The notes under the pieces were generated by a model. It was not told where the DNA came from. It was given only the letters and a program-made list of their open reading frames with translations, and made no database searches. Shown in pieces: positions 39,475 to 47,723 of a stretch of DNA of 50,065 nt (its first letter is position 1; each line of letters opens with the position of its first letter). Source of the DNA: CAZQVN01 sp964596775. Its GTDB lineage: Bacteria > Eisenbacteria > RBG-16-71-46 > JABDJR01 > JAWXBZ01. A program made the position numbers and the translations under genes. The stretch is taken from positions 1 through 50,065 of the forward strand of contig CAZQVN010000026.1 of assembly GCA_964596775.1 (NCBI GenBank), read 5' to 3'.

Positions 39475-40263
39475 ATGAATGAAGGCGGACGTGACCTGGA
39501 CGGCCGGGTGGCCCTGGTCACCGGGGCATCGCGCGGTATCGGGAAGGCCATCGCCATGGAACTCGGCCGGGGCGGAGCGCGGACCGGCGTTCACTGCCGG
39601 GCCCGGAGGGAGGAAGCGGATGCGGTGGCCCGGGGCATCGAGGATTTCGGGACGGGTGACGCCTCCCCGCACCCCCGCGCCGCCGTCCTCTGCGCGGACC
39701 TGGCGATTCCGGAAGCGGCCGTCCGGCTGGCCGGGGACTGCCTGGCGGCACTCGGGCCGGTGGACACGCTCGTCCTGAACGCCGGGGTGTGGAACGGCAT
39801 GCCCGCCGACGCGGTGGATCGGACGGTCCTCGAGGATCTGTTCGCCATCAACCTGGAATCGCTGTTCCACCTGACCGGGGCGATCGTGCCGGGCATGAAG
39901 AAAAGGGGATTCGGCAGGATCGTCGGGATCAGTTCCACGGCCTCCCTGCTCGGCGAGCCGGGACACGCGCACTACGCGGCGTCGAAAGGGGCCATGGACG
40001 CCTTCATCCGGTCGCTGGCGGTCGAGTTCGGACCGTTCGGCATCACCGCGAACAGCGTGGCGCCGGGCTGGACGATGACGGAGATGACCCGGGAGACCCT
40101 GAACCCGGAGCGGGAACGGGAGATCGCCGGAGAAATCCCGACCGGGCGGATCGCGGCGCCCGAGGATGTGGCCCACGTGGTCCGGTTCCTCGCTTCGCGC
40201 GGGGCCCGGCACGTCAACGGTGTGACCATTCCCGTGGACGGCGGCTACCGGATCCGCCGCTGA
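39475..40263 (+). CDS. Short-chain dehydrogenase/reductase, FabG-like
   Basis: A 262-residue classical SDR with all motifs: VTGASRGIGKA (cofactor), LVLNAGVWNG (NAG), catalytic Ser in GISSTASLLG and Tyr-x3-Lys in HYAASKGAMD, then SVAPGWTMTEM. It resembles 3-oxoacyl-ACP reductase but may act on other carbonyls. ATG 39475 has GGGAGGAG upstream. The gene is divergent from proline dehydrogenase and convergent with pal. Confidence 0.9.
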   Translation: MNEGGRDLDGRVALVTGASRGIGKAIAMELGRGGARTGVHCRARREEADAVARGIEDFGTGDASPHPRAAVLCADLAIPEAAVRLAGDCLAALGPVDTLVLNAGVWNGMPADAVDRTVLEDLFAINLESLFHLTGAIVPGMKKRGFGRIVGISSTASLLGEPGHAHYAASKGAMDAFIRSLAVEFGPFGITANSVAPGWTMTEMTRETLNPEREREIAGEIPTGRIAAPEDVAHVVRFLASRGARHVNGVTIPVDGGYRIRR

Positions 40264-40280
40264 CCCCCGGCCGGAAAAGT

Positions 40281-40318
40281 GAAACGCCCCCTCCGGGGTT
40301 CATCGGAGAGAGCGTTTC
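40281..40318 (-). terminator. Hairpin between convergent SDR and pal genes
   Basis: GAAACGC (40281-40287) pairs with GCGTTTC (40312-40318), with an inner stem CTCCG/CGGAG. On the minus strand it is followed by ACTTTTCC, a short T tract, so it more likely ends pal transcripts than SDR ones. Confidence 0.5.
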
Positions 40319-40356
40319 GAACTGGGCCGCCGTGGCCCTAAACTGTTGGTAAATTG

Positions 40357-40878
40357 TTAGTTGCTGTTGCTGCGGAAGTGGGCCCGGCGGTTCTGTGACC
40401 ACGCGGTTTCCCCCTGGCCAGGATCGAACGGACGTTCCTTGCCGTAGGACACGGTATTGAGGCGGTCGGCGTTGATACCCAGGTTGATCAGGTATCGGCG
40501 CGCGGCGTCCGCCCGGCGCTGGCCGAGGGCCAGGTTGTATTCGACGGTGCCCCGCTCGTCGCAGTGCCCCTCGATCGTCACGGCCTGGGCCGCGCCTTCC
40601 TTGAGCAGCGCGGCGTTCTTCGCCAGCGCGGCGCGGGCCTGGTCGGACAGCGAGTAGTCGTCGAAGTTGAAGAAGACATGGTTGAACACGTCGTTCAGGT
40701 TGTCTTCGGTTCTTTCCGGCGTGGAGACCGCGGGAGTGTCCGTGGTGGTCTTTCCGCCCGACGGATCGCCGGTCAGATCCGGCAGACTCGTCTTCTTGGA
40801 GCAGCCCGTCATGAGCAGAAGTCCCATGACGGAAACGGAAGACAGAACGAGCTTTCCCTTGAATCCTGTACACGTCAT
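40357..40878 (-). CDS. pal: Peptidoglycan-associated lipoprotein
   Basis: A 173-residue outer-membrane lipoprotein that ties the outer membrane to peptidoglycan with the Tol system. The signal ends in a lipobox LMTGC (Cys26). The OmpA-like domain (about 65-173) has VFFNFDDYSLSDQAR and the peptidoglycan-binding IEGHCDERGTVEYNLALGQRRADAARRYL. ATG 40878 has AGAGGA upstream. No tol genes are next to it. A near-consensus sigma-54 promoter lies about 70-85 bp upstream, next to an NtrC-type activator operon. Confidence 0.94.
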   Translation of the reverse strand: MTCTGFKGKLVLSSVSVMGLLLMTGCSKKTSLPDLTGDPSGGKTTTDTPAVSTPERTEDNLNDVFNHVFFNFDDYSLSDQARAALAKNAALLKEGAAQAVTIEGHCDERGTVEYNLALGQRRADAARRYLINLGINADRLNTVSYGKERPFDPGQGETAWSQNRRAHFRSNSN

Positions 40879-40947
40879 TTTTTCATTCCTCTTATCTGGA
40901 GCTACGGCGGCGATCCCCCGCCAACCCCGGCGGGTGACGCAGAGCAT

Positions 40948-40964
40948 TGCGACTTTCGTGCCAA
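40948..40964 (-). promoter_or_regulatory. Near-consensus sigma-54 (-24/-12) promoter of pal
   Basis: Minus strand TTGGCACGAAAGTCGCA matches TTGGCACGnnnnTTGCA with one mismatch in the -12 element. The invariant GG (40961-40962) and GC (40949-40950) are 10 nt apart, as required. Start near 40937, about 60 nt before the pal ATG. Confidence 0.7.
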
Positions 40965-41021
40965 TCCCGGACGGGCTTTCCCGGCCTCCCGCGCCCAGCG
41001 AGGGCGGTTCCGGCGGGGACG

Positions 41022-41040
41022 ATGTCCACATGTGGGGCAT
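41022..41040. promoter_or_regulatory. Near-perfect palindrome upstream of the pal sigma-54 promoter
   Basis: A perfect core CCACATGTGG (41026-41035) lies in a nearly symmetric 19-bp dyad. It is centred about 95 bp upstream of the predicted pal start, a normal distance for an enhancer bound by an NtrC-type activator. Neighbouring CCCGGTGCCGGG near 41100 may be the terminator of the gene at 41116. No gene was seen in 40879-41115. Confidence 0.5.
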
Positions 41041-41115
41041 TCTGGTACGTCCGGGAGGGTCGATTGCGCCCTGTTCCACGAGGGGAACACCGAGAAAACC
41101 CGGTGCCGGGCCCGG

Positions 41116-41466
41116 CTAGAAATTGACGAAGTAGCCGTTTCGTCCGGCCAGATCGCGCAGGGTTCCGATCGCCGTGACGGCATTCGGCGAAATCCGGGCC
41201 ACCCACGTGTCCGGAGAGCAGAGCAGGAAGAGGTCACCCGCGGACAGGCGTTCGACCGTGATGCGGATGATGCGGCCCGATTCCGTGGCCAGGTAGGCAC
41301 CCGGCTCGGTGACATCGCGGAACGGCATCTCCGGGAACGGAATCTCCCGGGTCCGCCCGCCTTCCGGAAGATCCTGGGAATTGAAAGGTTTCAAGAGCGT
41401 CTTCTCCATCAGTGATCGGGGAACCCACGTGATGGAGGTGAAGCGATTTTCATGCCACCATTTCAA
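41116..41466 (-). CDS. Small protein of unknown function, coupled to the sigma-54 activator
   Basis: A 116-residue soluble protein whose start overlaps the activator stop by four bases (ATGA). It has no signal peptide or membrane helix. The middle reads as mixed beta strands (EIPFPEMPFRDVTEPGAYLA, GRIIRITVERLSAGDLFLLC). I recognise no family. Coupled translation with a response regulator suggests it modulates or reports on the pathway, but that is context only. Confidence 0.6.
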   Translation of the reverse strand: MKWWHENRFTSITWVPRSLMEKTLLKPFNSQDLPEGGRTREIPFPEMPFRDVTEPGAYLATESGRIIRITVERLSAGDLFLLCSPDTWVARISPNAVTAIGTLRDLAGRNGYFVNF

Positions 41467-42806
41467 TTTTCTATTCGATAGGCCTTGAGTTTTCTGTAAA
41501 GCGTCTTGCGATCCAGCCCGAGCAGCCGGGCCGCGGCCGCCTTGTTTCCGGCCACCGCCCTCAAGGTCTTGAGAATGTGATCCCGCTCGACGTGGGCCAC
41601 CGAACGACCGTCCGTTGCACCCGGTCCCGGCTCGGGAGGCGCATCGAGGATGGACTCCGGAAGATCGTCGAGGCGGATCAGGTCCTCCCGGCCGAGCACG
41701 AGGGATCTTTCGATCGCATTTTCGAGCTCACGGACGTTTCCCGGCCACGAATAGCTCATCAACGCCTCCAGGGCTCCCGGACTCAGGCTGCATCCTGGGC
41801 GGCCGAGCCGATCTCCGTGCTTCTTCAGGAAGTGGGCGATGAGCGGCATCAGGTCGTCGCGCCGTTCCCGCAGCGGCGGCACCCGGATGACGATCACGTT
41901 CAGACGATAGTACAGATCCTGACGGAACTGCCCTTCCCTGACGCTGGCCTCGAGATTTCGGTGGGTGGCCGCGATGACCCGGACATCGATCGGCACCGGC
42001 GTGGACGCGCCGAGAGGATGAACCTCCTTTTCCTGGAGGACCCGCAGGAGTTTTCCCTGAAGGGGCAGCGGCATGTCGCCGACTTCATCGAGGAACAGGG
42101 TGCCGTTTTCCGCATCCTGGAACAGGCCGGGCCGGTCCTCCCGGGCGTCGGTGAACGCCCCGCGGCGGTGCCCGAACAGCTGGCTCTCGAGGAGGTTCTC
42201 GGGAATCGCGGAACAGTTGACCGCGATGAACCTCCCCCGGCGCGCCGCGTTCTGCGTGTGAAGGGATCGCGCCAGCAGTTCCTTGCCGGTGCCGCTCTCG
42301 CCGAGGAGCAGCACGGGGGTATCCACCGGCGCGGCACGGTCGACCAGGTCCATTGTCTTGCGCATCGCGGCGCACTCCACCACGATCCCGGAAGTCCGCG
42401 CGGTTTCCCGGAGCTCGTTGAACCTGCGGCTCTGCGCCTTTTCGGCCAACGCCTCATCGAGGGTGGCGATGAGGTCTTCGATGTGAAACGGCTTCGGGAT
42501 GAAGTGCCAGGCGCCGGCCTTGATCGCGTCGACCGCGCCGTCGATCGTGCCGAAGGCCGTTATGATGATCACCGGGATCGCGGGATCGCGGCGGCGGAGT
42601 TCGTCGAGGAGTTCGCGCCCCTTCATTCCCGGCATCTGCATGTCCGTGACGACGGCATCCACGGCATGACGGCCGAACTGATCGAGGGCCTCCCGGCCCT
42701 CCGCGGCCAGGACGACCGAGTAACCCGCTTCGGTCAGCTCGTCGTCCAGAAGCTCCCGCATGGCATCGTCGTCTTCGACGACGAGAATCGTCCTTCGGTC
42801 CGTCAT
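41463..42806 (-). CDS. NtrC-family sigma-54-dependent response regulator
   Basis: A 447-residue activator with three domains. The receiver (1-120) has the phospho-acceptor Asp55 in VVTDMQMPG and Lys in IPKPF. The AAA+ domain has Walker A GESGTGKE (169-176), the sigma-54 contact loop as GAFTDA (216-221) and Walker B GTLFLDEVGD. The C-terminal Fis-type HTH is NKAAAARLLGLDRKTLYRKL. GAFTDA in place of GAFTGA is an accepted natural variant. ATG 42806 has AGGAGG upstream. The histidine kinase gene overlaps by four bases. The pal promoter is a likely target. Confidence 0.94.
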   Translation of the reverse strand: MTDRRTILVVEDDDAMRELLDDELTEAGYSVVLAAEGREALDQFGRHAVDAVVTDMQMPGMKGRELLDELRRRDPAIPVIIITAFGTIDGAVDAIKAGAWHFIPKPFHIEDLIATLDEALAEKAQSRRFNELRETARTSGIVVECAAMRKTMDLVDRAAPVDTPVLLLGESGTGKELLARSLHTQNAARRGRFIAVNCSAIPENLLESQLFGHRRGAFTDAREDRPGLFQDAENGTLFLDEVGDMPLPLQGKLLRVLQEKEVHPLGASTPVPIDVRVIAATHRNLEASVREGQFRQDLYYRLNVIVIRVPPLRERRDDLMPLIAHFLKKHGDRLGRPGCSLSPGALEALMSYSWPGNVRELENAIERSLVLGREDLIRLDDLPESILDAPPEPGPGATDGRSVAHVERDHILKTLRAVAGNKAAAARLLGLDRKTLYRKLKAYRIEN

Positions 42807-44371
42807 GCGTGGTCCTCCTGCGGTTTCCGGACGGCAGCGCGATGAATCGGAAGATGGACAGTGACCCGTGTTCCGCTGCCGACCCTGCTGTCCACCTGAA
42901 TCCACCCTCCATGCTCGCGAACGATGCCGTAACTGACGGACATTCCGAGACCGGATCCCTTGCCGACGGCCTTCGTCGTGAAGAAGGGATCGAAAACGCG
43001 CTCCAGGTTCTCCGGCGCGATCCCCTCGCCGTCATCCCTGAACTCGACGACGACATGGGGGGATGGCCCGCCCTCCTTCTCGGGGTTCGTTGCCAGGGTT
43101 TCCGTGAGGCTCGCGCGCAGGGTGCCTCCCGGTTTCATGGCATCCACGGCGTTGAGCACCAGGTTGAGAAACACCTCGTAGATCTGGTCCGGATCGCCCT
43201 GGATGATCATCTCTCCGGCGGGTTTCGCCACTTCGACACGGATGCCGGCGCTCTCCAGCCTCACCTCGGTGAACTCCAGGACGCTGTCCAGAATCTGCAC
43301 CAGGGACACCGGGGCCAGGTGCAGTTCCTTGACCCGGGCAAACTCGAGCATTTCGCGGACGATCCGGGCGATCCGGTTGATCTGCTCGGAGATGATCCTC
43401 AGGTTCTTGTCGAGAATATCACCCTCGGGGTGCCGGCGGCGAAGAAGATCGGTACGCCCCCCGATGACGTTGAGCGGGGTTCCGATTTCGTGGGCCAGAC
43501 CGGCCGCCATCTGGCCCAGCGCGGCCAGGCGCTCGGCGTTCTTGAGCCGCAGTTCCGCCTGTCGTCGCTCCTCCTGCTCGGCGATCAGCGACCGGCGGGA
43601 CTGCACGAGACGTTCGAACAGGGCGTTGAACTCCTCCGCAAGCCTCTGGAGTTCGAGACTCCCGTGGACGGGCAGATTGGTCCCCGGGTCGTCCGGCCGC
43701 AGGCCGCGGATGCGCCGGACGAACTCCTCGATCGGGCGGCTGACGACATAGCGCGTCACCAGGATGACCGTGACTCCGGTCACGAGCGTCAGGGCCAGCG
43801 TAAGAAGGATGATCGCCTGCCGGGCGGCGTGCACTTCTTCATCCACGAACGACTCCAGCTGGAGCAGCTGGACGGCGCCGAACAGGGATCCGTCCTCATT
43901 CTGCAGGGGAACGATGTAGGTCAGGACGCGCTTCCTGTCGATGAGCCGCCGGGTTTCCGCTGGTACACGGGTGGCCAGGACGCCGTTCAGTGCTTCCCGG
44001 GCTAGAAAGGGCTCCGCACGCAGCGGGTCGGACTGGTACGTGAGTTCACCGGCCGCATTGAAGATGCGCAGGCCGAACACCCGCTCGAACCCGGTGATCT
44101 GATCGACGAGTTGCTTGATCTCCTCCGGCTGCCGGTCCCGGAGGGCTTCCTCCATGGACAGCTGGATCGTCCGGGTGATGGCGCGCCCCTCCCGCCGCAG
44201 TTCCTCGATGAACCGGGCGCGGCTCCTCAACTCGTCGATCAGGCCGTAGCCGGCCAGCAGGAACACGATCGGCAGGAGCAGCCAGAGCGTCAACCTGGTT
44301 CCGAACGTCAACGATCGATCCTCCGTTGCACCTGTTTCGGGATCACTCGTCCGCCTCCCGCGGGCAACCAT
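42803..44371 (-). CDS. Membrane sensor histidine kinase
   Basis: A 522-residue kinase. Two membrane helices (about 27-45 and 186-207) flank a periplasmic sensor domain of about 140 residues with no known fold that I can name. A HAMP linker follows (TRYVVSRPIEEFVRRI), then HisKA with His294 in GLAHEIGTPLNVIGG and HATPase_c with NLVLNAVDAM, DDGEGIAPEN and GSGLGMSVSYGI. It pairs with the sigma-54 regulator downstream. ATG 44371 lies inside the end of the glycosyltransferase gene (29-base overlap), so expression is tied to the sugar cluster upstream. Confidence 0.93.
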   Translation of the reverse strand: MVARGRRTSDPETGATEDRSLTFGTRLTLWLLLPIVFLLAGYGLIDELRSRARFIEELRREGRAITRTIQLSMEEALRDRQPEEIKQLVDQITGFERVFGLRIFNAAGELTYQSDPLRAEPFLAREALNGVLATRVPAETRRLIDRKRVLTYIVPLQNEDGSLFGAVQLLQLESFVDEEVHAARQAIILLTLALTLVTGVTVILVTRYVVSRPIEEFVRRIRGLRPDDPGTNLPVHGSLELQRLAEEFNALFERLVQSRRSLIAEQEERRQAELRLKNAERLAALGQMAAGLAHEIGTPLNVIGGRTDLLRRRHPEGDILDKNLRIISEQINRIARIVREMLEFARVKELHLAPVSLVQILDSVLEFTEVRLESAGIRVEVAKPAGEMIIQGDPDQIYEVFLNLVLNAVDAMKPGGTLRASLTETLATNPEKEGGPSPHVVVEFRDDGEGIAPENLERVFDPFFTTKAVGKGSGLGMSVSYGIVREHGGWIQVDSRVGSGTRVTVHLPIHRAAVRKPQEDHA

Positions 44372-45617
44372 GCTCCCCTCCCGCGGCAATACGCCGGTAG
44401 TGCAGCGCGAGCCTCTCCCCCTGGATCCGGGCATCGAACTCCGTGTCCATCCGCTTCCGGCCGGCTTCGAGCATCCCGCGCCAGTCCCCGGGCCTTTCGG
44501 CCAGGCGAAGCAGGTGCCGGGCCAGCGTGTCCACATCCCCCTCGTCGGCGAGGAGACCGGTACTCCCGTCGAGGATCACCTCGGGGATGTCGCAGTGGCG
44601 GGTGGACACGATCGGCATGCCCGAAGCCGCCATCTCGATGATGGACACCGGGGCGCCCCCTTCCGTGTCCCCGTCGGAGGAGGTGCGGCTGGGGGAGAGA
44701 AACACGTGCTGCCTGGCGGACTCCTCGAAGAAGACGGACCACGGCTGGTATCCGAGAAACTTCGTCCGCGATCCGAGGCCGTTCCGTTCCACGGCCGCGA
44801 GGATTCTCCTCTTTTCCTCGACGCTGCGCGCCTCGCTCGAGGCGTCGCCGAGCACGGTGATCTCCACCGGGATGCTCCGGGCGGCGATGCCCGCGGCCTC
44901 GATCGCGTCCGGAATCCCCTTCTTTTCCCGGAACGACCCGGCGATGTAGATCTTCAGCGGTTGGCCGGGCGTGAACGCGCGCGGCCGGAACGGGATCGCG
45001 TCGAGGTCGACCCCGAGATGGTGCACATGGACCTTTCCGGCGGGGCAGCCGAGGCGGACGATCTCGGACGCCATGAACGGCCCCTCGCAGAGGACGGCGT
45101 CGATCAGCGCGAACATGTCGCGGTAACGGTCCAGCCAGCGCGGATCCTCGCGCGGGAGGAAATTGACGTCCAGCCCGTAGAACGTGACGACATGACGGAG
45201 GCCAAGGCGGTGCGCTTCACCGGCGTTCGCCCACCCCTGGTTTCCGAAATGGGAGTGCAGCACCTGCGTGCCGGCGCCCCCGGCGATGCGCGCCAGCGAA
45301 CCCATGTGCGGCCGGAAGCGGAGCCGGCGCAGAATCCGGTCGACGAGAAACGCCGGCGGGCTGCGATCGATGCTGTGGATCCGCGGCACGGAAAACTGGT
45401 CCAGGTTCAGCGTCGTTTCGCAGATCACGTGACTCTCGATCGAGTCCGGAAGGTGGCGCAGCTGGTTGTACATCCAGGTGCAGGTCTGCGGGAGCCAGCG
45501 GGACGTGGAATGCAGAACGACGAGGGGGCCGGATGCGTCCGCCCGGCGTGCGACGGAGCCGGAAACTCCTTTGACTTCGGCGGCGCCCCGCCGTCCGGCG
45601 TTCCTGCGGGCGGTCAC
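44343..45617 (-). CDS. Glycosyltransferase, GT4-like
   Basis: A 424-residue GT-B-fold enzyme. The N-terminal domain contains HSHFGNQGWANAGEAHRLG and VVTFYGLDVNF; the C-terminal donor domain has YIAGSFREKKGIPDAIEA, LGYQPWSVFFEESARQHVFL and the GT4 E-x7-E region GGAPVSIIEMAASGMPIVST. Translation starts at GTG 45617, overlapping the methyltransferase stop by four bases (GTGA). It probably adds a sugar to a surface polysaccharide; donor and acceptor unknown. Confidence 0.9.
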   Translation of the reverse strand: MTARRNAGRRGAAEVKGVSGSVARRADASGPLVVLHSTSRWLPQTCTWMYNQLRHLPDSIESHVICETTLNLDQFSVPRIHSIDRSPPAFLVDRILRRLRFRPHMGSLARIAGGAGTQVLHSHFGNQGWANAGEAHRLGLRHVVTFYGLDVNFLPREDPRWLDRYRDMFALIDAVLCEGPFMASEIVRLGCPAGKVHVHHLGVDLDAIPFRPRAFTPGQPLKIYIAGSFREKKGIPDAIEAAGIAARSIPVEITVLGDASSEARSVEEKRRILAAVERNGLGSRTKFLGYQPWSVFFEESARQHVFLSPSRTSSDGDTEGGAPVSIIEMAASGMPIVSTRHCDIPEVILDGSTGLLADEGDVDTLARHLLRLAERPGDWRGMLEAGRKRMDTEFDARIQGERLALHYRRIAAGGEHGCPREADE

Positions 45618-46246
45618 CGCGCGGCATCCCCCCGCGGCGAACGGCCGGCCAGGACGGAAATGGCCTGATCGAGGTCGTCGTAACTCGACAGCAACGCCAG
45701 GGGAATGGGGTGGAACATCTCTTCGTAGGCCGCAATCGACCGGAAGATGAAGTGCGGGGTGCTCTTCCTCTCCGTCGTGTTCTCGACCAGGAAGAACAGC
45801 CCGCCCGGCTTGAGAACGCGCTTGATTTCCGAGGCGGCCAGCCGGACCGACTCTTCGCGGGTGATGCATCCGAGGACGATCGCCGACCAGACGACATCCA
45901 CCGAAGCGTCGGGGAGCGGTATCCGCCCCTCCTCGAGGAGCCGGTACTCGACCCGCGGCGCGGCCGGCGCGAGCCGGAGCAGTTCGGCCGTCGGGTCCAC
46001 GCCGATGGCCCGCCCCCCGATCGTCTCCGCGAGGCTCGCGGTAAAGCGGCCCGGTCCGCAGCCGAAATCGAGGATCACTTCCTCCGTTCCGTCCAGTTGC
46101 GAGCGGAGGCACGGCAGGAGGATTTCCTTCTGCATTTCGGTGACGCGGCTCACCTCTTCCGGCGCATGGCCGAGATGGAGCGCGGCCCGCTCGCCGTGTT
46201 CCGATGCCCGGGCCGACCAGTACTCCGCGTCGTTCCGGGGGCGCAT
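45614..46246 (-). CDS. SAM-dependent methyltransferase, type 11-like
   Basis: A 210-residue class I methyltransferase: VILDFGCGPGRFTASLAE (motif I), AIGVDPTAELL (acidic loop), IPLPDASVDVVWSAIVLGCI (motif II) and LKPGGLFFLVE (motif III). It sits between an aminotransferase and a glycosyltransferase, so a methylated sugar or lipid-linked product is plausible. It starts 32 nt after the aminotransferase stop at ATG 46246. Confidence 0.9.
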   Translation of the reverse strand: MRPRNDAEYWSARASEHGERAALHLGHAPEEVSRVTEMQKEILLPCLRSQLDGTEEVILDFGCGPGRFTASLAETIGGRAIGVDPTAELLRLAPAAPRVEYRLLEEGRIPLPDASVDVVWSAIVLGCITREESVRLAASEIKRVLKPGGLFFLVENTTERKSTPHFIFRSIAAYEEMFHPIPLALLSSYDDLDQAISVLAGRSPRGDAAR

Positions 46247-46278
46247 CAGCCGCTCGCGCCCTTTCCGGAGGAGGCGGG

Positions 46279-47505
46279 CTACCAGTCCTGCCAGGATAGG
46301 ATCCGCCCTGTGGCTTCGATGACGTCGTCGACATCCCGGTCGGACATCCCCGGCGACAGCGGGAGGCTGATCGTCCGGGATCCGATGCTCTCGGCGTTGG
46401 GAAAATCGCCGGGGCCGACGCCGAGCGTCTTCCGGTAGAACGTGTAGCCGTTGATCGGGAGATAGTGCACGCCGGATCCGACCCCCTCCGCGTGGAGCGC
46501 ATTCAACGCGTGATCCCTCGTCAACGGGCCCTTCGGGTCGACGAGGATCGTGTAGAGATGCCGCGCGTGGACGGACCCGTCGGTGACCGGCCCGGGCGTC
46601 TCGAGGGACGACCCGGCGAAGGCTTCGTCGTACCGCTTCCAGATTGCATTGCGGCGGGCGAGGTTTTCCTCCACGCGGGTCAGCTGGTTGAGCGCCAGCG
46701 CGGCCTGGATGTCGGTCATGTTGCACTTGTAGCCGAGTTCCACCACGTCGTAGTGCTTGTACCCGGTGTCCGAATAGCGGCGCCAGGCGTCCTGGCTCAT
46801 CCCGTGCAGGGCGAGGATCCGCAGGCGCTCCGCCGCTTCGCGGTCCTGGGTGACGACCATCCCCCCTTCCGCCGTCGTGATGTTCTTCGTGGCGTAGAAG
46901 GAAAAGGCCCCCATGTACCCGAACGTGCCGGCGTGGCGGCCCTCTGCGTCGGTCGTTTCGATGGCGTGCGCGCAGTCCTCGATGATCCTGAGCCCGTGCT
47001 TTTCGGCGATGGCCGCCAGGGCCGTCATGTCGCAGAGGCGGCCGGCAAAGTGGACGGGGAGGATCGCCTTCGTCCTCGGCGTGATCTTCCGGACGATGTC
47101 CTCCGGGTCGATGTTCATGTCGGAGGCGCGACAGTCGACGAGGACCGGGGTGGCGCCGCTGTGGAGGATGGCGTTGACCGTGGCGCAGAACGTGAGCGCG
47201 GTGGTGATGACCTCGTCGCCGGGCCCGAGGCCGGCCGCCTGCATGGCCAGCAGCAGCGCGTTCGTGCAGGAGGACATGGCCACGCCGTGGGAGGAACCGG
47301 TGTAGGCGGCGAACTCCGTCTCGAAGCGGGTGACGCGGGGGCCGCGGCCGATCCAGCCGCTTTTCAGCGTGTCGACGACCTCCTGGATGTCGACGTCGAT
47401 GAGATGGGGCTTTCCGAAGACGAGATAGTTGTCGGCGGGTCGGACGGGCGTGCCGCCGGCGATGGCGGGGCGGTTCGGGTTGCGCATGACCTGCGGGGCT
47501 GTCAC
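46279..47505 (-). CDS. DegT/DnrJ/EryC1/StrS-family sugar aminotransferase
   Basis: A 408-residue PLP enzyme that transfers an amino group to nucleotide-linked keto-sugars. The PLP lysine is Lys207 in FSFYATKNITTAEGGMV. Other family blocks are GWIGRGPRVTRFE, SSCTNALLLAM, DEVITTALTFCATVNAI, LPVHFAGRLCDM and IIEDCAHAIE. I chose GTG 47505 because GGAG lies 7 nt upstream; ATG 47487 is an alternative. First gene of the surface-sugar run. The amino sugar it makes is unknown. Confidence 0.93.
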   Translation of the reverse strand: MTAPQVMRNPNRPAIAGGTPVRPADNYLVFGKPHLIDVDIQEVVDTLKSGWIGRGPRVTRFETEFAAYTGSSHGVAMSSCTNALLLAMQAAGLGPGDEVITTALTFCATVNAILHSGATPVLVDCRASDMNIDPEDIVRKITPRTKAILPVHFAGRLCDMTALAAIAEKHGLRIIEDCAHAIETTDAEGRHAGTFGYMGAFSFYATKNITTAEGGMVVTQDREAAERLRILALHGMSQDAWRRYSDTGYKHYDVVELGYKCNMTDIQAALALNQLTRVEENLARRNAIWKRYDEAFAGSSLETPGPVTDGSVHARHLYTILVDPKGPLTRDHALNALHAEGVGSGVHYLPINGYTFYRKTLGVGPGDFPNAESIGSRTISLPLSPGMSDRDVDDVIEATGRILSWQDW

Positions 47506-47614
47506 GTTTTTTCTCCAGGGTGAAACGGGTGCGGCGGACAACAGGTCCGCCCGGCCCCGGCGAGCCGCGCACGAAAACGAAACCGGAACACACTCAGCCT
47601 CGAAAGAGGCGGCG

Positions 47615-47623
47615 ATTATAACA
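47615..47623 (-). promoter_or_regulatory. Extended -10 promoter of the aminotransferase operon
   Basis: Minus strand TGTTATAAT: a perfect TATAAT with the extended TGn. Start near 47608, about 100 nt before GTG 47505. The leader contains a perfect hairpin GCGGAC-AACAG-GTCCGC (47534-47550). No -35 is recognisable. Confidence 0.6.
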
Positions 47624-47689
47624 TGGCTCCTCGTTCGCGGACCCGCCCGCACCGGAGACGAGGGACGGTACATGTCACGAGCCGGTTCC

Positions 47690-47711
47690 GGCCCGGCATG
47701 GTCTCCGGGCC
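47690..47711 (-). terminator. Hairpin after the BtpA-family gene
   Basis: GGCCCGG (47690-47696) and CCGGGCC (47705-47711) form a 7-bp stem 12 nt beyond the stop of the gene at 47724. It lacks a T tract, so intrinsic termination is uncertain. Confidence 0.35.
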
Positions 47712-47723
47712 GGGGCTCCCGAG

